Assembly (NCBI GenBank): GCA_011191875.1
Contig: DUFC01000032.1
Span: forward strand, 60,012 to 96,840
Origin: Dehalococcoidia bacterium
Lineage (GTDB): Bacteria; Chloroflexota; Dehalococcoidia; Dehalococcoidales; W498
DNA: 36,829 nt
Direction of reading: 5' to 3'
How positions within the stretch are numbered: position 1 is the stretch's first letter; each line of letters starts with the position of its first letter. The notes beneath the pieces were generated by a model. The model saw nothing but the letters and a program-made list of their open reading frames with translations, made no database searches and was not told where the DNA came from. A program made the position numbers and the translations under genes. Positions 19,740-27,394 of this stretch are shown piece after piece.

Positions 19740-20377
19740 TAGTAACGACGCCAAAACCATTGGATGAGGTTTTAGATTTAATTGCCCCCTATAGCAATAT
19801 CTTGATTGTCGGTTGTGATGGCTGCACCACGCCGCCGAGAGGCTTAAGAGAGGCTAAAACTTTAAGTCAATTGCTTGAGCTCGGGGGAAAGCTGAGAAAC
19901 AAAGAGTTTGCATTTGAAGTAACTACCACAACCAAGCAGTGTGATGTTTATTTGACAGCCTCCACACTTAAACCTCAAATGAGTAGGGCGACGGCAGTCC
20001 TCTCTCTAGCTTGTGGCGCCGGAGTGCAAACCATAGCTGGAATTTTCCCTGAGATCCCCGTCTTTCCGGCACAAAACACCCACTTTATAGGAACCGAGGA
20101 GAGGGAAGGAGGCACCTTAGAACAAAGGTGTGCCGCCTGTGGAGATTGCCTCCTGGGTGAGACTGGTGGTATTTGCCCTGTAACCAGATGTACCAAGGGA
20201 TTACTTAATGGTCCTTGCGGCGGGAGTAAAGAAGGCAAATGCGAAGTCGACGACGAAAAGGATTGTGCCTGGAATCTGATATATGAGCGGCTAGAGGAAC
20301 AGGGTAAGCTGGTACTTCTCAAGGTATATCGCCCTGCCAGGGATTACCAGAAAAGTGGCTGGAGGATTACAACATAA
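19736..20377 (+). CDS. MetV-like protein (methylene-THF reductase C-terminal Cys-rich domain family)
   Basis: 'CAACGDCLLGETGGICPVTRCTKGLLNGPCGGSKEGKCEVDDEKDCAWNLIYERLEEQGKL' characteristic Cys-rich C-terminus; ATG overlaps the upstream stop (atga). Confidence 0.85.
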   Translation: MIVTTPKPLDEVLDLIAPYSNILIVGCDGCTTPPRGLREAKTLSQLLELGGKLRNKEFAFEVTTTTKQCDVYLTASTLKPQMSRATAVLSLACGAGVQTIAGIFPEIPVFPAQNTHFIGTEEREGGTLEQRCAACGDCLLGETGGICPVTRCTKGLLNGPCGGSKEGKCEVDDEKDCAWNLIYERLEEQGKLVLLKVYRPARDYQKSGWRITT

Positions 20378-20404
20378 CAAATTCGCCCTAGTGGGGGGAG
20401 GCAA

Positions 20405-22702
20405 ATGGTGCTGGTGAGGGCAAAGAAATTAGCGAAGATAAACGTATGTGGGGTAGTGCAGGGGGTTGGCTTTAGACCCTTTGTTTATCGGTTAGCTTAT
20501 AAACATAATTTGAAGGGTTTGGTACGCAATACCTCAGGAAATGTGGAGATTGAGGTAGAGGGAGAGGAAGAAAGCTGTAAGAATTTCCTGACAGACCTTG
20601 AAGTAGAAGCCCCCCCTATGACACACATTGAAAGGGTTGAAGCCACCTTCTACCCCGTTAAGGGTTATACAGAGTTCAAAATCTGCCAAAGTCTGAGCCA
20701 GGAAGGAAAATACCAGTTAGTATCACCGGATATTGCTACTTGTGAGGACTGCAAGCGGGAGATTTTCAATCCTACCGACCGCCGCTTTTACTATCCCTTT
20801 ACTAACTGCACCAACTGTGGACCTCGATTTACTATCATAGAGGACATCCCCTATGACCGCCCTAAGACTACCATGCGTAAGTTCCAAATGTGCCCTGAGT
20901 GCCAGCAGGAATACGATGACCCCTTGGACCGGCGCTTTCATGCCCAGCCCAATGCTTGCCCTATATGTGGCCCAAGCTTGGAGTTAGTTAATAGTAACGG
21001 TAGCCCTATTGAGCATAGTGATGCCATTAAGGCGACGAGCGAACTCCTAAAAGCAGGGGAAATTTTGGCTATTCGGGGGCTGGGTGGATTTCACCTTGCC
21101 TGCAATGCCACCGGCGAGAAAGCGATAAATCTCCTAAGGACAAGAAAAAGACGGCTGTTTAAACCCTTAGCTGTTATGATGAGCACTTTGGAGGATATTG
21201 AAAGGCACTGCTTGGTATCTGTTAAAGAGAGAAAGCTCCTTCAATCCCCGCAATGCCCGATTGTGCTGTTGAGGTGGAAACATAACTCATCTAACATCTC
21301 TCCAGCAGTAGCCCCAAACCTAAACTACCTCGGGGTTATGCTTCCCTATACCCCTTTGCATCACCTTTTACTAAGGGAGACCGGTATTCCTCTGGTCATG
21401 ACCAGCGGCAACCTTAGTGAGGAACCTATTGCCAAAGATAATGATGAGGCTCTAATAAGACTTAGCGGAATTGCTGATTACTTCCTGTTTCACAATCGGG
21501 ATATTTTTGCCCGATATGATGATAGCGTATATATGGTAGAGGGTGCGCCTCAAGCGATAAGACGGGCGCGGGGTTATGCTCCGTACCCTACTTTTCTTCC
21601 TTTCAAGTCAAAGGAAATCCTTGCCTGCGGGGCAGAGCTAAAGAACACATTTTGTCTCACCAAGGATGAGCATGCCTTCTTGAGTCAGCATATTGGCGAT
21701 ATGGAGAATGAGGAAACTTTAGAGCACTTTGAAAATACTATTGAACTCTACAAAAAGCTATTTCGTATTGAACCTGAAATTATAGCTTATGATATGCACC
21801 CGGAATACCTTTCCACAAAATTTGCCCTTAATTTTGGCTCGGAGCAAGGTCTAAATCTTATCCCAATACAACACCATCATGCCCATATTGTAAGTTGTCT
21901 TGTTGAAAATGAGGTTGAAGGACCTGTTATCGGCGTAGTATTTGATGGTACAGGATACGGCACCGATGGCACCATCTGGGGAGGGGAATTTCTAACCGCT
22001 GATTGGCGCAGCTTTCAAAGGGTAGGGCATCTGGAATATGTACCTCTGCCCGGAGGTGAGGCGGCAATAAGGAAGCCCTATCGTATGGCATTGGGCTATC
22101 TCTATACTCTGTTGGGAGAAGACTTCTCTTTAGAAGGTCTTCCCCTTAGCCAAGTCGAGCCGGTTGAGCTTGAGCTAATAAAACAACAGCTAAAGCGAGG
22201 AATAAACTCTCCTTTAACCTCAAGTGCCGGGCGGCTTTTTGATGCCGTTTCTGCCTTAGCCGGAGTGAGAGAGGAAATAGACTATGAAGCCCAGGCAGCC
22301 ATTGAGCTGGAGATGCTGGCTCCGAACGAAGTGGATGAGCCTGCATTAAAAGCCTATCCCTTCTCCATTATTGAGTATCAAGGAATGAGGCTGGTAAAGC
22401 TGGGAGAACTATTCAACACAGTAGTTCAAGATGTTAAAAATCAAGTCCCTATCCCCATAATATCCCTCAAATTTCATAACACCGTGGCTCAGATAATAAC
22501 CAAGATGTGTAAATTGATTGCCACAGAGACCGGGATAGCTCAAGTAGCGCTAAGCGGTGGCGTTTTTCAAAATAGGCTACTGCTGAAGTTAGCCACCGCT
22601 GCTTTAGACAGAGAAGGCTTTAGTGTACTAACTCACCATCTGGTGCCCTGTAATGACGGCGGCATTTCCCTGGGGCAGGCGGTGATTGCAAATTTTACCT
22701 GA
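20405..22702 (+). CDS. hypF: Carbamoyltransferase HypF
   Basis: Acylphosphatase domain (GVVQGVGFRPFVYRLA), two zinc fingers (CEDCKREIFNPTDRRFYYPFTNCTNCGPRFTI; CPECQQEYDDPLDRRFHAQPNACPICGP), YrdC and Kae1-like domains. Confidence 0.97.
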   Translation: MVLVRAKKLAKINVCGVVQGVGFRPFVYRLAYKHNLKGLVRNTSGNVEIEVEGEEESCKNFLTDLEVEAPPMTHIERVEATFYPVKGYTEFKICQSLSQEGKYQLVSPDIATCEDCKREIFNPTDRRFYYPFTNCTNCGPRFTIIEDIPYDRPKTTMRKFQMCPECQQEYDDPLDRRFHAQPNACPICGPSLELVNSNGSPIEHSDAIKATSELLKAGEILAIRGLGGFHLACNATGEKAINLLRTRKRRLFKPLAVMMSTLEDIERHCLVSVKERKLLQSPQCPIVLLRWKHNSSNISPAVAPNLNYLGVMLPYTPLHHLLLRETGIPLVMTSGNLSEEPIAKDNDEALIRLSGIADYFLFHNRDIFARYDDSVYMVEGAPQAIRRARGYAPYPTFLPFKSKEILACGAELKNTFCLTKDEHAFLSQHIGDMENEETLEHFENTIELYKKLFRIEPEIIAYDMHPEYLSTKFALNFGSEQGLNLIPIQHHHAHIVSCLVENEVEGPVIGVVFDGTGYGTDGTIWGGEFLTADWRSFQRVGHLEYVPLPGGEAAIRKPYRMALGYLYTLLGEDFSLEGLPLSQVEPVELELIKQQLKRGINSPLTSSAGRLFDAVSALAGVREEIDYEAQAAIELEMLAPNEVDEPALKAYPFSIIEYQGMRLVKLGELFNTVVQDVKNQVPIPIISLKFHNTVAQIITKMCKLIATETGIAQVALSGGVFQNRLLLKLATAALDREGFSVLTHHLVPCNDGGISLGQAVIANFT

Positions 22703-22725
22703 ATTGAAATCTGGAGTATAGAATT

Positions 22726-22956
22726 ATGTGTCTTGCCATCCCAGCACTGATTAAGCTCATAGAAGATAAAGAAGCCGAGGCTGAGATAGGGGGTATAACT
22801 CGGCGGATTAGCCTATGGCTCACCCCGGAAGCAAAAGTAGGCGATTATGTGCTGGTGCACACTGGCTATGCCATTAATATTCTGGATGAAGAGGAGGCTA
22901 AGGAAACTTTGAGGCTCTTACTGGAAATAGCCGAGCTGGCTGAGGAGCAAAGTTGA
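22726..22956 (+). CDS. hypC: Hydrogenase assembly chaperone HypC
   Basis: MCLAIPALI N-terminus; 'VGDYVLVHTGYAINILDEEEAKETLRLL'. Confidence 0.96.
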   Translation: MCLAIPALIKLIEDKEAEAEIGGITRRISLWLTPEAKVGDYVLVHTGYAINILDEEEAKETLRLLLEIAELAEEQS

Positions 22957-24047
22957 GGTTCATCCAGGAATTTCGGAGTTCTGAATTAGCTAAGGGGTTA
23001 ATTTCCCGGATTCATCAGAAATCCAAGACCCAGGCTCGTTTCATGGAGTTCTGTGGTGGTCACACGGTAACCATTTTTAGATACGGAATCCGCCAGGTCT
23101 TACCCAAAACTCTGGAGATGCTCTCCGGACCAGGTTGCCCTGTCTGTGTTACCGCCAACGTTGACCTGGACAAGGCGATTGCTTTAGCTCAAATCCCGGA
23201 TGTAATTATCACCACCTTCGGCGATATGCTCAAGGTTCCCGGCAGCCACTCTAGTTTACAGGAGGTCAACGCCAGCGGTGCTGACATCCGTATGGTATAT
23301 TCCACTATGGACGCTCTTAACCTAGCCGAGGAGAATCCGACTAAGTCCGTGGTCTTCATTGGAATCGGATTTGAGACCACTGCCCCGATTATCGCTGCTT
23401 CTATCCTCCAGGCAGAGGAAAGGAGGATAAGGAATTATTATATCCTTTCCATGCATAAGCTTTGCCCTCCGGTAATCCGAGCCATCCTTGAATCGGGTGA
23501 GGTTAAACTCCACGGGCTGATATGCCCCGGGCATGTAAGTGCTATCATCGGCTCCCACCCCTGGGAATTCATCGCCCGGGATTATGGTATCTCTTGTGTA
23601 ATTTCCGGTTTTGAACCCATAGATGTCCTACAATGCGTTGATATGCTGGTGGCTCAGATTGAAAGTGGTCAGTCTAAGGTTGAAATTGCCTACCGACGAG
23701 GAGTGCATCCTGAAGGCAACCAGCAGGCTCTGAAACTTATGAAACAGGTATTTGAACCTTGCCCCGCTCAATGGCGGGGGATAGGAGAAGTCCCCGATAG
23801 CAGCTTGAAGCTGAAAAAGGAATACCAGCACTTTGATGCTGAGCTTGCCTTTGATATCGACCCCGGACCTACTTACGAACCTGTGGGCTGCATCTGCGGC
23901 GACATCTTGCGGGGGGTTAAAACGCCTCTTGATTGTTCACTCTTCGGTAAAGACTGCACGCCGCAATATCCTATTGGACCGTGCATGGTCTCTTCCGAAG
24001 GTAGTTGTTCTGCTTATTACCTCTATGGAGAAGGTTTTGAAGGATAA
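22953..24047 (+). CDS. hypD: Hydrogenase formation protein HypD
   Basis: 'FMEFCGGHTVTIFRYGIRQVLP', 'LLSGPGCPVCVT'-type motif (MLSGPGCPVCVTA), 'GFETTAPIIAASI', C-terminal Cys cluster. Confidence 0.96.
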   Translation: MRFIQEFRSSELAKGLISRIHQKSKTQARFMEFCGGHTVTIFRYGIRQVLPKTLEMLSGPGCPVCVTANVDLDKAIALAQIPDVIITTFGDMLKVPGSHSSLQEVNASGADIRMVYSTMDALNLAEENPTKSVVFIGIGFETTAPIIAASILQAEERRIRNYYILSMHKLCPPVIRAILESGEVKLHGLICPGHVSAIIGSHPWEFIARDYGISCVISGFEPIDVLQCVDMLVAQIESGQSKVEIAYRRGVHPEGNQQALKLMKQVFEPCPAQWRGIGEVPDSSLKLKKEYQHFDAELAFDIDPGPTYEPVGCICGDILRGVKTPLDCSLFGKDCTPQYPIGPCMVSSEGSCSAYYLYGEGFEG

Positions 24048-25041
24048 AATCATGCTAGCCCACGGCAGTGGAGGGAAACTAGCCCATGAGCTGGTAGAAA
24101 GCAGCTTCCTTAAAGCTCTGGCTAATCCCCTTTTAGCCAAGTTGGATGATTCAGCCGTTTTTAACTTCAGCGGAAGGCTGGCTTTTACTACTGATAGCTA
24201 TGTGGTGAGTCCTATCTTCTTCCCCGGTGGAGATATAGGGAAGCTGGCTGTTTGTGGGACAGTGAATGACCTGGCTATGTCCGGGGCTAAACCACTTTAT
24301 TTAAGCCTTTCTTTTATCATTGAGGAAGGGCTTCCCCAAGGGGAGCTGAGCCAGGTCGTAGATTCTATCCAGAAGGCAGCTCAAGAAGCCGGAGTGGAAA
24401 TTGTCACCGGGGACACCAAGGTGGTACACCGAGGCAGTGCCGATAAGCTGTTTATCAATACTGCCGGTGTCGGCATAATACCGGAAGGAGTCGATATTTC
24501 TGGCAATAATGCCAGATCGGGAGATAAGGTGATTCTAAGTGGCGCTATAGGTGACCATGGAATAGCTGTGCTTAGCCGACGGGAGGGGTTGAGCTTTTCC
24601 ACACAACTTGAGAGTGATTGCGCTCCACTGGGGGGGCTAGTCGCTGACATGTTAGCCGCCAGCTCAAATATCCATTCCCTGCGAGACCCTACCAGAGGGG
24701 GACTGGCTACTACCTTAAATGAACTGGCAAAGCAATCCAGGGTAAGCATAAGAATTGAGGAGGAAAAGGTCTTGGTACGAGACGAGGTCCTTGCCGCTTG
24801 CGAAATGTTGGGTTTTGACCCTCTCTATGTAGCCAATGAGGGTAAGCTGGTGGCTATAGTTCCACCCGAGGATACCGATAAGGTGCTCAAAGTAATGCGG
24901 GAAAATCATTACGGGAAGGAGGCTGCCATCATCGGTGAGGTGAGAGCAGAACATCCCGGTCGGGTGGTAATGAAAACCTGTCTGGGGTCTTCTCGAATAA
25001 TCGACATGTTAGTTGGAGACATACTGCCCAGGATTTGTTAA
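24025..25041 (+). CDS. hypE: Carbamoyl dehydratase HypE
   Basis: 'MLAHGSGGKLAHELVESSF', C-terminal LPRIC with terminal Cys. Start placed at 24025 (or 24052), not the ORF-track 23833. Confidence 0.95.
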   Translation: MEKVLKDKIMLAHGSGGKLAHELVESSFLKALANPLLAKLDDSAVFNFSGRLAFTTDSYVVSPIFFPGGDIGKLAVCGTVNDLAMSGAKPLYLSLSFIIEEGLPQGELSQVVDSIQKAAQEAGVEIVTGDTKVVHRGSADKLFINTAGVGIIPEGVDISGNNARSGDKVILSGAIGDHGIAVLSRREGLSFSTQLESDCAPLGGLVADMLAASSNIHSLRDPTRGGLATTLNELAKQSRVSIRIEEEKVLVRDEVLAACEMLGFDPLYVANEGKLVAIVPPEDTDKVLKVMRENHYGKEAAIIGEVRAEHPGRVVMKTCLGSSRIIDMLVGDILPRIC

Positions 25042-25042
25042 A

Positions 25043-25384
25043 ATGCACGAACTTGCCATTACCAAAAGCATGCTTGACCTCGTCCTGGGACAAGCCGAAA
25101 AGGCTGAAGCCAAGGAAGTGGGACAAATCAACCTGGTTATCGGGGAGATGTGCGGGGTTGTTGATGAGTGCGTTCAGTTCTACTTTAATTTCCTCAGTCA
25201 GGGAACCATCGCTGAGGGGGCTGCCCTTTCCTTCACAATGGTCCCTACAATGGCCCGGTGCCGGGTCTGCGATAAGCCCTTTGAACTTAAAGAATTTGAC
25301 TGGACTTGCCCTTATTGTCAAGGTGACAAGATAGAGATTATAGCTGGTAAAGAGCTATTTGTAGAAAGTATTGAGGTGAAATAA
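25043..25384 (+). CDS. hypA: Hydrogenase nickel insertion protein HypA
   Basis: MHELAITKSMLDLVL start; zinc motif CRVC...CPYC. Start 25043 rather than 25013. Confidence 0.95.
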   Translation: MHELAITKSMLDLVLGQAEKAEAKEVGQINLVIGEMCGVVDECVQFYFNFLSQGTIAEGAALSFTMVPTMARCRVCDKPFELKEFDWTCPYCQGDKIEIIAGKELFVESIEVK

Positions 25385-25411
25385 GATAAGGTAATAATCC
25401 AGATACCTCTT

Positions 25412-25484
25412 TATCACCCTGAGCAAAGCTAAGAGTCTAAATGCTGCAGAGATTCTTCGCTACGCTCAGAATGACAGAAAACAA
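25412..25484. repeat. REP-like palindromic interspersed repeat remnant
   Basis: caccctgagcaaagctaagagtct ... agattcttcgctacgctcagaatgaca; arms are imperfect inverted repeats (15/20 by eye) and match the widespread 'TTCTGAGCGAAGCGAAGAATCT' type, whose translation gives the 'VILSVAKNL' signature seen in the antisense ORF. Confidence 0.65.
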
Positions 25485-25509
25485 AGAATTAGAGGGGGAA
25501 CTGTTACAA

Positions 25510-26169
25510 ATGGAAATAAAAGTTCTTAAAGACATTCTCGATGCTAATGAACAGATAGCGGAGAGGAACCGGCAGTTACTTGATAGTAACAGTGTATTTG
25601 CTGTGAATCTGATGTCCACACCGGGCGCCGGCAAAACCAGCCTAATTTTGCAAACGCTAAAGGAATTGAAGGGGGAAACTAAAATTGGTGTTATCGAAGG
25701 TGATGTGAGTTCAAGCCTGGATGCTGAGGTAATAGGCAAAGAGGGTGTGCCGGTAATCCAGATAAATACCGGCGGAGAGTGCCACCTTGATGCTAATATG
25801 CTTTCCAGTGCCCTTAATGCCTTGCCTTTACAGGATATCGGACTACTCTTAATTGAAAATGTGGGCAATTTGGTCTGCCCTGCGGAGTTTGCTCTCGGTG
25901 AGAACAAGAAAGTTTTAATTTCAAGCATTCCCGAAGGGGATGATAAGCCATTTAAGTATCCTTTAATGTTCCATACAGTAGATGCTGTGTTAATAAACAA
26001 AATCGACCTCCTACCGTATCTCAAGTTTGATACCGCGGTCTTTTCCCAGGTAATCAAGGGGATAAACGAAAAGGTAGAAATTTTCCAAATCTCTTGTGCT
26101 ACAGGTCAAGGAATTGAACAATGGGTCTCCTGGCTTCAAAGCCAGATGAACCAGAGATATGGTGGGTAG
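25510..26169 (+). CDS. hypB: Hydrogenase nickel incorporation GTPase HypB
   Basis: 'VNLMSTPGAGKTSLILQTL', 'IEGDVSSSLDAEVI', 'ENVGNLVCPAEFALGENKKVLI'. Start placed at MEIKVLKDIL; the upstream 23 codons partly derive from the REP-like repeat. Confidence 0.95.
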   Translation: MEIKVLKDILDANEQIAERNRQLLDSNSVFAVNLMSTPGAGKTSLILQTLKELKGETKIGVIEGDVSSSLDAEVIGKEGVPVIQINTGGECHLDANMLSSALNALPLQDIGLLLIENVGNLVCPAEFALGENKKVLISSIPEGDDKPFKYPLMFHTVDAVLINKIDLLPYLKFDTAVFSQVIKGINEKVEIFQISCATGQGIEQWVSWLQSQMNQRYGG

Positions 26170-26236
26170 TAGAGGACTTGAACCTCTGACCTCCTGTGTG
26201 TAAAACAGGCGCTCTAACCAACTGAGCTAACCACCC
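26160..26236 (-). tRNA. tRNA-Val(TAC), CCA encoded
   Basis: Minus strand gggtggttagctcagttggttagagcgcctgttttacacacaggaggtcagaggttcaagtcctctactaccca-cca; anticodon TAC. Confidence 0.95.
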
Positions 26237-26238
26237 AC

Positions 26239-26315
26239 TGGCGCGCTTGGCGGGTCTCGAACCCACGACCTCAGCCTCCGCAGGGCTGCGCTCTATCCTA
26301 CTGAGCTACAAGCGC
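26239..26315 (-). tRNA. tRNA-Arg(GCG), CCA encoded
   Basis: Minus strand gcgcttgtagctcagtaggatagagcgcagccctgcggaggctgaggtcgtgggttcgagacccgccaagcgcg-cca; anticodon stem cagcc/ggctg, loop ctGCGga. Confidence 0.93.
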
Positions 26316-26328
26316 TAAAATAGTATCG

Positions 26329-26411
26329 TGCCGAAGGGGAGATTTGAACTCCCACGCCCTTTCGGACACTACGCCCTGAACGTAGCGCGTCTGCCTTTCC
26401 GCCACTTCGGC
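26329..26411 (-). tRNA. tRNA-Leu(CAG), CCA not encoded
   Basis: Minus strand gccgaagtggcggaaaggcagacgcgctacgttcagggcgtagtgtccgaaagggcgtgggagttcaaatctccccttcggca; class II variable arm; anticodon CAG. Confidence 0.94.
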
Positions 26412-26566
26412 GTAAGCCACAAAATAATTCTACTGTATCTAGCAGTATCCGTCAATCTATCTTGCTCGTCCGCCAGTGAAGAGAGCAATGTGTCAGCCTA
26501 CTTTGAAATCAGGTAGCCAAGTGTGTTACATTAGATAAGATATAAATAAAAAAATGAGGTAGCTAG

Positions 26567-27394
26567 ATGTCAGAGGGAATGATAATTCCAGAGAAAAAAC
26601 CCTTCTTTGTCAGCAAGACTACCAAGGATTGTCTGGAATCAGCCGCCAAGATGAGCCAGATAAGACCCCAGAATATCTTGGTGAAAGGGATGCAGGGATG
26701 TGGTAAGTCAGAGTTAGCTGAACAGTTCGCAGCCAGACTCCAGAGACCCTTTGCTGGCTTTCAGGTTGGACTGCTAGCCGAGAGTGGGCAGCTATTCGGT
26801 CAACAAGTACTACGAAATAATAATGTACATTATGAGAAGTTTCTGTTCACCGATGCCATCCAGGTCAAGGATGCAGTTATTCTCCTGGATGAAATTAACA
26901 GAGCCGAGAATCCTAAAGCCCTCAATGCCCTGTTCTCCGTGCTGGACGACAGAAGAACCATCTGGATTGATGAAGTTCATAAGCTAATCCCGGTAGCCCC
27001 TGGCGCTATATTCTTTGCTACCATCAATGAGGGGGCAGACTTCACTGGCACTGATACTCTGGATGCAGCTATTTCAGACAGGTTCTTTGTAGTAGAAATG
27101 GGGGTATTACCGGAGGAGCAAGAGAGGGAGTTGCTTGTGCAGAGGACAGGTATAGGAATGGACGAGGCTACCAACCTTGTCTCTGTCTTCAACGGTATCA
27201 GAAGAGGCGATGTGCAGGTTTCAACCAGAAAGGCACTAACTGTAGCCGAACTCATTCAAACTGGCCTGGATTTAAGAGAGGCTTTCATCTTTACTCTAGG
27301 TATTAACAGAGATGAACTGGAGAAGATATTGATTTCTATACATCTAACAACAGAAGAAGAGATGGGGACAACTGAGGAATGGACACTGCTGTAA
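26567..27394 (+). CDS. MoxR-family AAA+ ATPase
   Basis: Walker A GMQGCGKSELAEQ, Walker B VILLDEINRA, 'ALFSVLDDRRTIWIDE', 'FFATINEGADFTGTDTLDAAISDRF'. Confidence 0.88.
   Translation: MSEGMIIPEKKPFFVSKTTKDCLESAAKMSQIRPQNILVKGMQGCGKSELAEQFAARLQRPFAGFQVGLLAESGQLFGQQVLRNNNVHYEKFLFTDAIQVKDAVILLDEINRAENPKALNALFSVLDDRRTIWIDEVHKLIPVAPGAIFFATINEGADFTGTDTLDAAISDRFFVVEMGVLPEEQERELLVQRTGIGMDEATNLVSVFNGIRRGDVQVSTRKALTVAELIQTGLDLREAFIFTLGINRDELEKILISIHLTTEEEMGTTEEWTLL

Noticed and set aside
23833-24024. N-terminal extension of HypE
   Set aside because: Out-of-frame reading of the hypD 3' end; the HypE family start is at 24025 or 24052.
25035-25334. 99-aa plus-strand ORF overlapping hypA
   Set aside because: Alternative frame of hypA with no RBS and no recognisable domain.
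25437-26057. 206-aa antisense ORF over hypB
   Set aside because: Antisense to a confident HypB; its 'ILSVAKNL' end derives from the REP-like repeat.
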